Below, piece after piece: positions 49,901 through 61,814 of a DNA stretch of 64,000 nucleotides. Numbering within the stretch: the first letter of the stretch is position 1; the number at the start of each line of letters is the position of its first letter. The position numbers and the translations under genes were made by a program. The notes below the pieces were generated by a model that was given only the letters and a program-made list of their open reading frames with translations, ran no database searches and was not told the origin of the DNA. Location of the stretch: the NCBI GenBank assembly GCA_015039365.1, contig WION01000120.1, positions 62,001 to 126,000 on the forward strand, in the 5' to 3' direction. Source of the stretch: Amanita rubescens (taxonomy: Eukaryota; Basidiomycota; Agaricomycetes; Agaricales; Amanitaceae).

Positions 49901-52900
49901 AGTGCAAGAAAGAATTGCGTATATCTCGGCAAATCGCTCCTCACCCGATACGTTAATCATCGCTCGGTCTTTGGTTTCCCTCATGAATGACCCAAGTTTC
50001 TCTTGTGCCAGTTTTTCCATTGACCAATCCTTGAACTGGTTGCCAACGCAGACTCGTCTCGTTAGCTCGAGAGAATGCATTGACTACGGACGCCGGGACG
50101 CTGACCTATTTGACGAAGTTCTCTGTACCCTTGATGAAACCATCTCGATTACACCCTCTTTCCGGTCTCTCTTGGGGTGGGACAAGCCTCTTCCTTTCAA
50201 CATAATTACGGGGCAATTGAATTGCGTTCTGAGACAGCCAAATTCTGATGCGCAGTATCGCAAAGTCAGTGAGATTATCAGAGAATTGTCGGGTCGCCAG
50301 GTTCTGGATAGAGACATCAAAGCTATAGAGGAAGCCGCCGCCGAACGGCCTTGGGTACCTACCAAATCTGGCGTGTTAGTGCCGCCTTCACAGGCTGTGT
50401 TCACTGGCACATTCAATGCGAGTAGCTTCCATGAAATTTGTTTCTCCAAGGCACAAACGCCAATATATCAGTTTCTCCTGAGGATGGGATGTAGCGAGCG
50501 GTATGTTTTATGTAAATAGGAGCAAAAAAGTTTATCTGACAATCTAGCCAGACCTTCGGCATTGGCAATCATAAAGGAACTTGAGGCTCTACGCAAGAAA
50601 GTAGGAACGGATGACACCATTATTCAGCAAGCGGTGCAGTTGTTGGAAATGTTACCTGATATGATAACAACCGAAGAACGGGCTTCCCTTTTAGTCCCTA
50701 CAGAAGGAGGAGACCTCGTGCCAATATCCACCGGCGTATGTTATTACAAGGGACGGACCAACGTAGACGGAAAGATCATCGCTCATCACTTTATTAGTGA
50801 AAAGCTTGCACAGAAGATTGGGATACCATACTTAGGCACCGAGGAAGCTGAGATTATAATCGATTTTGGAGGAAACCCCACCACCCTCATTCGCAACACT
50901 CTAACGCAATATGAACCGAACCAATTGTTCACAGAATTCATCGCGAATGCATCCGACGCCGGTGCTAAATTATTCAACATTCTTGTAGACGATCATGTGG
51001 GCCCCACTGAGCATCTCGTCTCGGAAAGTCTAGCAGCCTTTCAGAATGCGTCACTGGTGGTACACAACAACGGGGTCTTTTCTGCACGAGACTTCAACGG
51101 AATATTGCACACGGGTACAGGCGGAAAGAGAGGGGAGATGGGTAAAATTGGTCGCTTCGGATTAGGTGCACTTTCAATGTTTCACTTTACAGAGGTAAGA
51201 AGCAGTACATGGTTGACGTTCTGAAGATCTGAAGACTGACCTTTTTTTACACAGTTGGCCATGATCGTTTCAGGGGATCACGTCCTTTTCCTAAGCCCTT
51301 CAAAAAGAACATCGTTTGGTGGGAAACACTCATTTTTCTGTCCTTTACAGAACATGAAAAGGTAACTAGTGTTTAGAGGACATGTTTGCTATGTTGATTC
51401 CCTTTTCAGATTATATGCCGACCATCTTAAGACGTTAGACGGGTTATTTGGTTTTGATCTTTCCTCTACTGAATCGTATCCAGGGGTTAGCACCATTCCT
51501 TTAAGGTCTTTCCCTGTGCTGACTGTTTTCTAGACATTGTTCAGGCTCTCGCTTCGGAATAAAACGGATCCAAGCCAAGATCCTGTATCAAGAACGCCCT
51601 GGACCACAACAAAGGTCGAAGGGATTCTCCTCGCGGAGTTCGATAAAGTGGCGTACAAATCACTGCTGTTCACGGGGCTCAGTCGCATCGAGGTGTTTAG
51701 ACGGCAGAATGGCCCCGACATCAAAACTCTTCGTGTCATCGAAAGTACTCGGGTACCAGATAGTTCTATGGGCGACAAGACATTCAAATGGGAAACGGTA
51801 ACTTTTAAACCAAAAAACTTGGGATTACCCAAATGGCTTGTCGTCACAACGGACGTCAATATTCCCGACAATTTCAAGGCAGAGCTTAAAAACAAATATG
51901 ACATGCATCACCTTTTGCCGATACGCATCGCCGTGACGCTGGAAAGTGACCATTTGAAAGAAGACGGAATACAACCTGTTTTGCACTTTACCGCTGCCCG
52001 TCGTCACGCCCGTACTAGCCCACATCTCTGCTCCACTGATCTTGGAACAGGAGAGGCGAAACGTACGAGTCAACGGCGCAGAATCCGAATATAACCGATG
52101 GTTGTTGTCGTCTGAACTTCCGTGCTCGTACCTCTACTTGCTCGAAAAAATATTGCAGATCCGGGGCAGTAATATTCCGTGGTTACCCGGGATGCATAGA
52201 CAACAGTGTCAATTCGCCCAGCCATATTTTCATGGACGGCTTTTGGAGTTCCCAAATCCTCCGGAAGAGTTCCAGACGCGTTTTTTCCAGCAAATACAAT
52301 CCCTACATCATTCCTGAGCCCAAATGACGCTGTGCTAGTTCGCGCGAGAGGGCATCGGAATACAGGAAATGCCAATTTACGCTTCCTGAAGTCCTATCTG
52401 CTACTCGACCTCCGAATCTCGTGGAGCTCCCTGGTCAGTCTATTTCTCTTTCGCTGAAAAATAAGGCATCTTTACGTATCGTCGATACTGCCTTCCTCAA
52501 GCCACTTTTGGAGCGTGTTGATCCGCGTAGCCAATGGTTGAAAGTGGATGCGATTGACGCATTATTGCATTACCTCTCACCGATACCGAGGTCACCGATG
52601 GTATCGTTGGATATGCTACCACTGATCCCGCTTGAGGATGGTTCCTGTGCGAAGATTGAACATCGCGCGACGACCCAGACAAACTATTATGTCGTAGAGC
52701 CGGAGCAAGTCGCTGCCTACAACATCTTCCCACCCAATCGTCTCATACACAGGAAGGCTCGCGAGACTAAAACCCTGTTGATAAACGCAGGTAATGTATT
52801 GCCTCTGGATGATGCTGGGATATCCAGACTTGTGGAAGAATGTATTGCACCTGCTCATGAATGGTCTAAAGATAAAAAGCAACAAGCTTGGATTGCATCA

Positions 52901-55197
52901 TTTTGGAACTCTGGGCTGAAAATCTTTCTGGAAAACGTTTCACATCTTCCCCTGATTCAAACGATTCAGCCATCCAAATTCATCCCTTTGAACAGCATGA
53001 AGGACCCTTCTGTCACTGTCGTCGAGGCAAAAAAGAGTACAGAAGGCTTTGAATATGTTATTCTACAGCAACTTGGAATGATGATCGTTGTTAGAGGGTA
53101 CCTACCTCGAGCTTTACGTGAACAAGAGGGGAAGAGGCGGGCGCTTTATACAAGCTTCTTGGAGCATATACAGAAAAACGAGGCGAAAGGGCTCAACGAG
53201 ATTTTGAGCCTCAAATCAGACGATCGCGAAGCGCTGGCTAGCTGGGTTCGTTCGAAGTTTCCTGACACCCCTCCGGCCTTGGCGAATGTAGCCCGTAAGC
53301 TGCCTGTCTGGTTCATACGACAACGTGCCAAGCCCCTTCTCCTTGCCGCCCTGGCCGATGCTTCCGTCCTTCCCGCTTCTATGCCATCCGACACTCTGTT
53401 GCCTTTTACCGATCACCCAGTCATCGACTGGGAGGCCAGGATGCAGAGCGTCGAGAAGGAAGGGTGCAGTGCAAAGCGCTGTTACCAAGCTTTTGCGTAC
53501 TTCTCAGGATACCATTCTTTATTCCCAAGAGGATAAAGTGGCGTACAAGCAATTCATAAAGTGCTTTCTGAATTTTGAAAAGGTCAAGGGGTATTCGCTA
53601 TTAGTACCGAATGAAGAAGGGGTCCTGAGTCCTGCCGAGAGCTTATTCGAACGCCACTGAGCTCTTTTTAGCAGCTTTTAAAGCCGAGCCCAGAACGCCT
53701 ACTTCATAATAACTTCCAAGATATCGCAGAGTCATTGGCAAAGTATGATTTGAATCGGGAGATGTCAACTTGATCTTTCCATGTTCATAGAATGGGCGAA
53801 TGCATTTGTTGAAGACGAAGACAATGGCGACAGACTGGACGACGGGGACAAACGCAGGAGGAGTGGAAGTACTATATACTTATTTCAACAAGCTTCCCCT
53901 CAGCCCAAGCGACATTGACCGATGCCGTAAACTGGATCGACTCAAATTTATTCCTAGAGGCTCTGCGAACAGAAAGGGCTATGAGAAGATGAACATAAAG
54001 AAATACATGCGGCATGATATACTCTCGCCCGGCAAAATTTCCCTTTCCGACTACGAAGCGATATGTTGGAGTCAGAGAGGTTGCGTCACACACGAACCCA
54101 ACTCCACTCTACGCGGTACTTATCAAAACTTGGGCAAGCCAACCGGAAAAGAAGTGGTTAGTATCGTTCCTTTGTTGGTCGCTACAACGTCTCAGTAATT
54201 TATAAAAGGTGAAGCATCTCAGGGTCCTGACTGAGCTTGGGAAGAAGTATGGTCGCCGGCCGGCGTTGCTTTTGGACCTCAAAGCGACCTACAAGTGGCT
54301 GAACGAGAACGTAGACGAAATTTTCGTTCACATCAGGAACGAAAATCGGAAATCGATATTCCTCAATGTCGACAACCCTGATTCCGACTCCTGGGTATGG
54401 CATTCTGGTTCGACTCTTGTCAAGGGTCTGCAAGACATTGGAGACCTGCACTGGTGTCAAGGATTTTCTCCGGAATTACAACAATCTTTTGATGATGCTG
54501 GTGTCAGGACGATCCAGAAAGTAACGACTGAGGCTGTCGCAGCCATGGACAAGACGCCATTGTTCCGAAGCCAATTTCGTGACATGCGTGAGCAAGGCTT
54601 CGAAGTCTGTGTCACTTTTAAAGCCCGTGACCATGAACTCCAACTTCCTCCTGCACACAAAGCCTGGTTGAGTGTGAACAGCAAGCATTTCTGGCGGACA
54701 TTTGTTGCTTCAAAGGCGGAACCATGCGTGGAGGTGGACGCGTCGGATTATTCAAGTCACTGTGTTAAGGAGACCATTGGTGAGCATTGAGTTAAAGATT
54801 TATCTGCGCTTTTAACTCAATTATGAACATAGATTGGATGTACGCCGGGGAGCTGCCTACGTTCATCACCAGTCCAAGCAGCAATAACGGGGAGTCAAAG
54901 GCGAAACTTGACCTAGCGCTTAACATTCTTAGCCTTGCTCATCGCTGGGAGATCACTGAGCTGCATCAACGTCTTCAAGAATTCATCGTCAATTTGTCAG
55001 ATTTTATTAACCCGTACTGGGTTAAACATAGTAAGTTGAATGATTGTGAGTTTGTCTGATGCCGACCGAGCTTTATAGTTTGCAAGTGCGCAGAGCTGGC
55101 GGAGGCGAAGGAGCTTTCTAGAGCTTGCAATGATTTTGAGGCTAAGAACCGGGTCATCATGCATCAGATATTGTCGACGGAATACAACAATGTTTGA
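46943..55197 (+). pseudogene. Sacsin-like / BTB gene, copy D, frameshifted in the large 3' exon
   Basis: The front is intact: exons 46943-47074, 47124-47245, 47297-47339, 47392-48140, 48194-50500, 50552-51194, 51255-51361 and 51410-51485 keep frame and contain both ATPase modules (LRELLQNSDDARATKQ; FTEFIANASDAGAK, GRFGLGALSMFHFTE). The next exon, from 51534, is broken: single-base gains near 51960, 52200 and 52300, then frame changes near 52380, 53475, 53660 and 53770. Homology to copies A-C continues through all of them. The KHL and BTB-like exons (54209-54786, then about 54832-55029 and the last exon) are open, with a compensated pair of shifts near 54455-54500. The end is TGA at 55195-55197. 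Reading stops at 52094, so about 1579 aa could still be made, with both ATPase modules but no BTB. Confidence 0.85.
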
Positions 55198-55599
55198 ACG
55201 ATTCCCAAGTCATAGCTTGACGGACTGCGTACTTATGTACAAGTAATCATTTACTCGATCGCGAGTACTTATCTGCCGCTTGTGCCTGGCTTTCGCACAA
55301 GGGCTTCGAATGTTTATTACGAGTGGCCCAGGTTTTATTTATATCGTGAATGGACACCAAAGGTATCATCAGCCAGTCCTTGAGCATCCGAGAGAGCGCC
55401 GGTGCGGTGGCAGGTGGTTCCGAATTGTCCCTTTCACCATTTACTACTTTTTTTCTAACAACAGTACAGGTTCCCTCCTCGAGGCGATCCACTTTCCAAA
55501 TTCACCCCATCTTTTCCCTATTGCGGGGACCGGGATGACGGCCTCAAACCTAGCTCTTCCAGCCATGCCTCATATAGTGCACGTGTATCCGAATCAACA

Positions 55600-56080
55600 A
55601 CCAAGCCGAAATCTTCAACTAAACGACTCCAGCTACACGAAGACGGTGGTGGAAAGCGATAGCGATTCTACCACGGATTCGCAGTCGCGAGTCTCGTACT
55701 ACATGCCCAGGGCCCTCCCATCTCCCGGTTTGGTGACACGGCTTTGAGCGCTGGAACTCTTGCCTTGCTCGAGTCGAATTCGTTTATTCCGGGCCTGATG
55801 AAGACGATGATGATTGCGTCTATCGGTGCTGCGGGGTTTAGGATGATCATATTGACGCGGTCTATTGATCAAGACTACGTTGCAGGAAGGGAGGGATGAC
55901 GAGTCTTAAGAATCGGGTAGGGATTGAATGACTGGCTGGTGTGCGATTGTAGATCCAGACGAATGGTGTTGGAGCATTGTGGCACAGGACAATTTATACC
56001 GCTGTCCAGTCCATTAAATCACTTCTAGTTTCTGACATATTATAATTGACGTGGTTCAAAACATACAGTTATATGTGCTA
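55600..56080 (+). pseudogene. Second, truncated mitochondrial-carrier-like fragment
   Basis: DNA from about 55740 to 56075 matches 23570-23960: MIASIGAAGFRMII, then IQTNGVGALWH after a probable intron at about 55953, then a damaged copy of the WFGTYNY region. The PxDxxK signature is destroyed. The 5' side (about 55200-55600) shows no recognised gene. Confidence 0.55.
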
Positions 56081-56085
56081 GTTGC

Positions 56086-57131
56086 TCACAGCTCAGCCTG
56101 GAGCATCTCAATCTCATTACGGAACGGGAGGAGCTCCAAACGTATCCATGCACGACGAAGGACTGAATTTTGCTGTGCAATATAAGCGGATGCCTTGTTT
56201 GGTTGGTCAGTTACAAGTCGTATAAGGTATAATCGTTCAGCTGGGGTGAGGCTGTCCTCTGTCCTCTGTGCTCCATCTATCTTGGCCACAGCCGCTTGGA
56301 TCGCGCCTTGCGTTGTTGCTTCTACTGACTTGACCGTTGCATCAACTAGGTGATCGAGAGCACCTTGAACAGTAGCCATGGTTGGGGTAGAGGTGCCAAG
56401 AAAAGGGGCCATGCTTGCGACTGTCGCAGAAAGGGTGCTCAGTAGTGATGCCAACGAGGACTCGGACCTGGGGTCAAACCCGAGGCTAGAGAAGTAATCC
56501 TCATCCTCATCAGATGCTGGCTCAGATTCAGATGAAAAGTCGTTGGCGCTGGATGGTGTCATTGATAAAGGAGAGAATGCAAATCGGCCAGTAGCAGTGG
56601 ATGGTGCTATCAAGTCATCAAGCTTGGAAAGTAAAGGCCACGACTTGTTTCTGATCACGGATAGATGTGGTTTATCCTATGACCAAGTAAGCGTCAGCCT
56701 GGGAAGCAAGAGGGTAGGCCACAATTTACCTTTGGGTGGGCGGTCATGTACTGCTCAAAAACAACGAACTCCGCTGGGGTACTAAAAAAAGCGCCACCCT
56801 TGGTAGCATCCCAGCCTACGCCTGAACTCTTGCGAAAACGATTGACAGCGGCCCATTGAGCCTTGATCTAGGACACACCCTTGACTATCAGAGATGATCT
56901 GCGGTATGAAATTGTCAAACATACGTTGTTCCATTTGTTTCTCGTATTGGTGGCATCCTTAGCCCCTCCCTCGGTGCGCATTGCTTCTAGATGAATAGCA
57001 GCCTTCCGAAACAATCGAGGTTTAAACTCTTCAATAGCGGCTCGGGATCGATACAGATAATCGACGAGAGCAGTAATGTCGTCATCAGTCCACGATGCTG
57101 ATGAAGGTGCTGAAGCAGGATGTGTTTCCAT
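56086..57131 (-). CDS. Myb/SANT-like DNA-binding domain protein
   Basis: Three exons on the minus strand: 57131-56925, 56867-56730, 56676-56086; 936 nt, 311 aa, introns 57 and 53 bp. The N-terminus is a Myb/SANT-like trihelix: SWTDDDITALVDYLYRSR, KPRLFRKAAIHLEAMR, DATNTRNKWNN, then AQWAAVNRFRKSSGVGWD across the first junction. The C-terminal half is Ser/Thr and acid rich with helices (ALDHLVDATVKSVEATTQGA). In basidiomycetes such proteins often derive from, or accompany, PIF/Harbinger-type transposons. I find no DDE transposase next to it, so it may be domesticated or an orphan. Confidence 0.8.
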
Positions 57132-58101
57132 GTAGTTTAGATGAAGGAGCGCAGCAGCGTCTCTAATCGCTGATCATCGATCGATCATCTTCAAGAGGTT
57201 GTGTGAGTGAGCCACGGCTGAGTTTGAATGTCTGTTGTGTGAGGAAAACAATTAAATTTAAAACATCCACCATACAATGTTCACTACGTCGGCTACCATC
57301 CGAGTATAGACATACGTGACTACTTTTCAACGCCGGCCTTCGTAGATTTGCACCTGGTGTACCGCGCCCGTGTACAAGATACATTCATCCGGTGGACTGC
57401 GGGGGGCCATCCAGTCGATGGTTAGGGTTTCGCGCGTTTTAGAGAACAGCGTCACCAGGACAGTCTTGTTCGAAGTTGAGGAAGCGCGCGAGGTGATGTT
57501 CACGCAATAGAATGCCACCGACTAGGATTCGGTCTTGGTTCGTCATCTAGCACTTACGTTGGATGACGTGGTGCTTGAAGATGGGTTTGAGGTTAAGCCT
57601 TAGCGCTTACATCACGCCATAATATTTGTTTACTAGTCATACTGCATTACTAGTTAGCTCTCATGATTCCGAATCGATAATTGAATATGTAATACCTAGA
57701 AGAATATGATGAGGGACTAGATGCAAGTGCACAAAGAACAGAAAACCGATTCTCTTTTGTCCTGACTTGAAATATGAGGATTAGTGGATCTGGATCGATG
57801 AAGCGCGTCACGAATACTAGGCATTTGGCATCTTGTAGCGCAGTACGGTGATCACCGGAATGTAATTTCCCGGTTCCTTTTGCAGTAAGTTTTGACGTTG
57901 TACATATAGTCGTTCGGTACCAGTTATGATTCGAGTCGGAACGGTTGCCACTGTCACCGAGAACTAAATTTGTTCCCGCATCGCTCTAGTTTCTGGCGTG
58001 ATGAGCTACAGATCAAGGGGATGCACACGACTATAATAATATGTGGACTAATGCGTCAGTATACACTTGATCTCAGATTGTCGTCCGAGTACACACCTTA
58101 T
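57132..58101. other. Intergenic, nothing recognised
   Basis: A minus-strand frame at 57327-57518 (SNKTVLVTLFSKTRETLTID, MAPRSPPDECILYTGAVHQV) looks protein-like but has no recognised family or clear start. Confidence 0.3.
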
Positions 58102-58763
58102 TCACCCTGCCGAGGCATCCATCGCATCATCTGGTACCTCTTCATGATCGTTTGTAGCCTTGGCCTTCCCTTTCGTACGCTTCTTCGGCTTTATGCCTTC
58201 TATGCGTTTAGATCTTCCAGAAGATCCCGCCGTCTTTAGTCCACTTGAGAGTGGTATTTGGTTGTTCGCCTCAACTTGCCGCGTAGAATGTGCCTGTTCT
58301 TTAGCGTTCTCTTTGGGCTGTAATCGCACTTCTTTAAAAGCGACACGTTGCTCTGCGCTAGCAACATAGGCTACCGAGCGTTGGCTCCTGTCCTGTGGTT
58401 CTGAAGAAAATGAACGATGAGGAGCAAAACCGGTTAATTGGCCGCAAACCTTTCTCATCTGTGAAGAGAAGTTCGGTCCCTAGAAGTGAATCGTGTCTTC
58501 CTTTCAGAATGGTTCCGGATAGTTGAAGATAAGGAGTAGGAGTATCGAGCCCCTGCTATCGCGGTAAGTGATTGGCAATGATGAGAGTCGAGGACACTCA
58601 CGATGAGCCTGTAAGTGGAGGAACTGGGAACAAGGGTTGGTTCTATGTTGCCCAGGTCAAATGTCACGTAGGAGATTTCTTCGTCGTCCTCATACTCTTC
58701 GTTGGGGTCGAATTCTTCGACGAGCCTGAAGCCGGGGCATAGTGAGGTTGGCGCACTGGGCAT
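58102..58763 (-). CDS. TFIIIC triple-barrel subunit (Sfc7/TFIIIC35-like)
   Basis: Three exons on the minus strand: 58763-58602, 58552-58450, 58400-58102; 564 nt, 187 aa, both introns 49 bp. The core reads ISYVTFDLGNIEPTLVPSSS, then across the first junction YRLIGLDTPTPYLQLSGTI, then LKGRHDSLLGTELLF. This is the characteristic TFIIIC triple-barrel domain, which pairs with another tau subunit in the RNA polymerase III factor TFIIIC in the nucleus. The C-terminal tail is low-complexity and lysine rich (KPKKRTKGKAKA), ending in an acidic stretch. It is the only clear housekeeping gene in the window. Confidence 0.9.
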
Positions 58764-59803
58764 CGTGGTAGGCGTTACGTTATAGTCTTCGGAAATGTCC
58801 GGCGTGTCTTTCTATCCGTCATGTCCATTAGGAATGCGAATCCCACTAGTCTCTCTGTTTCAGCGTATCAATTCCGTCGCTGCCAAATCAAAGCGCCTCA
58901 AAACTCGAAGGACTTTCGAGGGGGCGCAACGTCTAAGTACCAAAATCCTCACTGCTGTTGGTTTTTCCAAGACCAATGACGATGAATAAGCCGTAGTCTC
59001 TGATGCCCTTGTGTGTGCAGATCCTCTGAACAGTTGCGTGTCTTCTCGTGCATCACGTACGAATTGATTTCGACGCTCAAAATCCGATAGGAGCGAGGCA
59101 CGTGAATCTATGTTGCGCGCTATCGCTCAGATAGACTATTTAGACTATTGTGGTGGTTATATACCGGCCTTTCCGAACAAGGCAATGGCTGTACCTCGGC
59201 GCTCGTCGATGCCCCCATCAGATTCTGGGTTATCAGACTCGCTGTGAAATGCGCGCCACTGACCTCTCATAGAAATGGGATGTAAACGATTAGGGGATGC
59301 AGGGAGGAAATGAGGTACAAATGGTACAAGGGGATCCGATTTAGTTGGGTAATTTCGATTTTGGATAACTGAATCTGAAAGGAAAGAAGACGCGCGCGTT
59401 GGCAAATCAGGGCCCGTAAGTAAGTGCCAAGTTAACTAATCTACGAAGAAAGAGTTCAATGCATAAATCAGGAGACCTGTTGTGCTACATTGGCTAGTAG
59501 TGTATCCGATTTCCATTCATGAAAGGGCCCCTTGTCTTCTGGATGGCCATTAAGCGAGTGCACGGCCATACAAACCGATGGAAGTGGCGCTTCGATAATA
59601 GTGTTACTACTAGGACGAATCGTTTGAACACTTCTAGATCATTCAGTTTTGGCCGTCATCGGGTGTCCCATATCCGTTTGGGCGAAACACCAATTTTGGC
59701 AGGTAAGTTACCTTTCTGGCAAGTAGCGTGTCCTTTTCATTTCCGAATGAGATCTTCCATTGAATATATAAAGGTGGTCTGACCAGTCCGTCCTCAGATT
59801 GGT
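58764..59803. other. Intergenic with small unsupported ORFs
   Basis: A plus-strand ORF of 64 codons (58795-58989; MSGVSFYPSCPLGMRIP) begins 31 bp from the TFIIIC start codon. Other small frames occur at 59157-59405 (minus) and 59519-59782 (plus). None has recognisable motifs. Confidence 0.3.
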
Positions 59804-61027
59804 ATGTCAGACGAGACATTGAATCCCAAGTTGATACCCATTGAAGAAAACCCAGCAAGCGTCACCGTACCATCGGTAAAGTTACCCTTGTTCACAGTAA
59901 AGTATATCTTCGACTGACATACATTCAGGAGCGCGATACAAGTTCGGTAAATCTAGGAACACTGAAAGACTCGAGTACCCAGGTGACTCAATCGCCCGAG
60001 AAACTATACCCTGGCACTGACAAGATGAATGATTATAAACACAAGGAAAAGGATGTGTCTGGTGAGTCTGGCGCTTTGCGTCTTTTATGATGACTTGACA
60101 ATATGAATATACTAGATGCAGTTTCGGAAAATGAAGACATATACGGAGATGTATTTCAGGGGATCAGAGGTATGCCAAGGTGGAACTCAGTGTACCCGTA
60201 CTAATGTTATTCAAACAGAAAGGAATTCTGACTTGGATAGGCATAGTGACACATCGGAAAGTGACGATGATGACACCGAGACTAATACAGACCAAAAGCT
60301 AAACACCCTCTTCTCTCGCTTCACTTCCATTGTTAAGGAGGCATCGGCCATAATGGGTATGGGCGAAGATAAAATCATAACAAGGTGGATGAACCACCGA
60401 GGTATGTTTCCCCATGACCATAAATGATTAAATCTTGATCTTAATTCAGGGAAACCGTATAAGAAAGAGACATACAAACCATCCGTTAGGTCGGAAACTG
60501 AAAGAAAACTTCGAGGGTTGATATCTGAAATGGCCGGTATGTTTATGACGGTTTTGAGGTGTTGCTTTCGAAACCTAAACAATTTCCCAGAGGAAGCTGG
60601 TGTCCCTATCACGAGCAAAAAACGTATTCCATGGGGAAAGCTACTCAACATCTTGGCTGATTCCGGTTATTGTATCAACAACTATCCCGATATCAGCATC
60701 CCAGGTGGCACTGCTGTAGACTTTGGCAAATATAAACCGCTCCGATACCTGCCACTCGAAGAACGAAATAAATTGATAAATGCTATATTTTCGAAAGACC
60801 ACCCTTGCACATTCAGACCATATAGATCGCGTACAGTCAGAGATATAAGAGGTATGACAGCAACTCCAAATTCGCATTTTACTGACAGCATGAGTTGTAG
60901 CACTTCGAAGAAGCGAAGCACCGATTATCATGTTCATGCCACCCCACACTTCATCATCAAAAGGAAAACGAGGCAAAAGGATGTTCTTGAACGGTTCTGT
61001 CGATTTCAATGGTCATCGTCCCTGTAA
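59804..61027 (+). CDS. Unrecognised five-exon gene
   Basis: Exons 59804-59875, 59929-60061, 60116-60169, 60219-60401 and 60450-61027 join in frame to 339 aa. The product is hydrophilic: an acidic Ser-rich part (DTSESDDDDTETNTDQKL), a helical stretch (LFSRFTSIVKEASAIMG, IITRWMNHR) and a region with KKRIPWGKLLNILADSGYCI and YLPLEERNKLINAIF. I recognise no family. The 3' end is uncertain: another frame (60930-61160) gives a basic nuclear-signal-like end (NKKRKKVYEDSDSESYLPE, RLSRKRRLQED), so a missed intron or a frameshift near 60850-60970 is possible. Confidence 0.55.
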
Positions 61028-61099
61028 AAAGCAATGCGATTGCGTCGGTGATGGATTTAATGAGACAAACAAGAAAAGGAAGAAAGTATATGAGGACTC

Positions 61100-61430
61100 G
61101 GACTCGGAGTCGTACTTGCCGGAACGGTTATCGAGGAAACGTAGATTACAAGAGGACTGAATATTTCATTTCAATTACCAGATAAGTGTCGGCTAAAGCT
61201 GACTGAGAGCCTGGCTTTTTTGTTTTTCGCTTGGATGGCTGTTACCGTACTCGTTGTGGTAGAACGCCGGCAGGACTCGGAGTCGTACTTGCCGGAACGG
61301 TTATCGAGGAAACGTAGATTACAAGAGGACTGAATATTTCATTTCAATTACCAGATAAGTGTCGGCTAAAGCTGACTGAGAGCCTGGCTTTTTTGTTTTT
61401 CGCTTGGATGGCTGTTACCGTACTCGTTGT
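61100..61430 (+). repeat. 158-bp tandem duplication of a gene 3' end
   Basis: 61100-61257 and 61273-61430 look identical by eye; they contain the end of the preceding gene's alternative frame and its 3' flank. The 15 bp between them (GGTAGAACGCCGGCA) recur at 63698-63712. Confidence 0.9.
61256..61272 (+). repeat. 17-bp direct repeat, left copy (right copy 63696-63712)
   Basis: GTGGTAGAACGCCGGCA occurs here and at 63696-63712, bracketing the second 158-bp copy and the Helitron remnant. Also, ACCTTGCTTGC near 61432 occurs inverted near 63660. These may be element termini. Confidence 0.7.
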
Positions 61431-61814
61431 TACCTTGCTTGCAAGGTTTATTCGTTGTGAATTTAGAGGTCTAAACACATCCAAATACCCCGGCTTCCAC
61501 CGAGCTGGCAGCCGGTCCCCTCTGATTACGTGCGCTGCTTAGCTCCTCGGCTATACGTGATCATCCAGATCGTGGTGCTCCACCCGCCGCTACCCATGTA
61601 TTCTCTCTTCGTCCGCGATAACTTGTCCTGTTCGCTTTCAGTGTAGGAGACCCATATCGTAGGGAGCTCCCAATTCAATTGATAGAAATTTCATGGATCG
61701 TTCTGGACCTTACCGTCGGCGCCACGTGTGGTCGTCTCCATATTTTGTCCCACCCAACGTTCTCCTCTTCTCTCGTCGCCCTTTTGCTCGCAATCTGATA
61801 ATTTTTTAGGAGGC

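Noticed and set aside
56086..58101. A complete PIF/Harbinger transposon around the Myb/SANT gene
   Set aside because: No DDE transposase motifs, terminal inverted repeats or target duplication could be found nearby.
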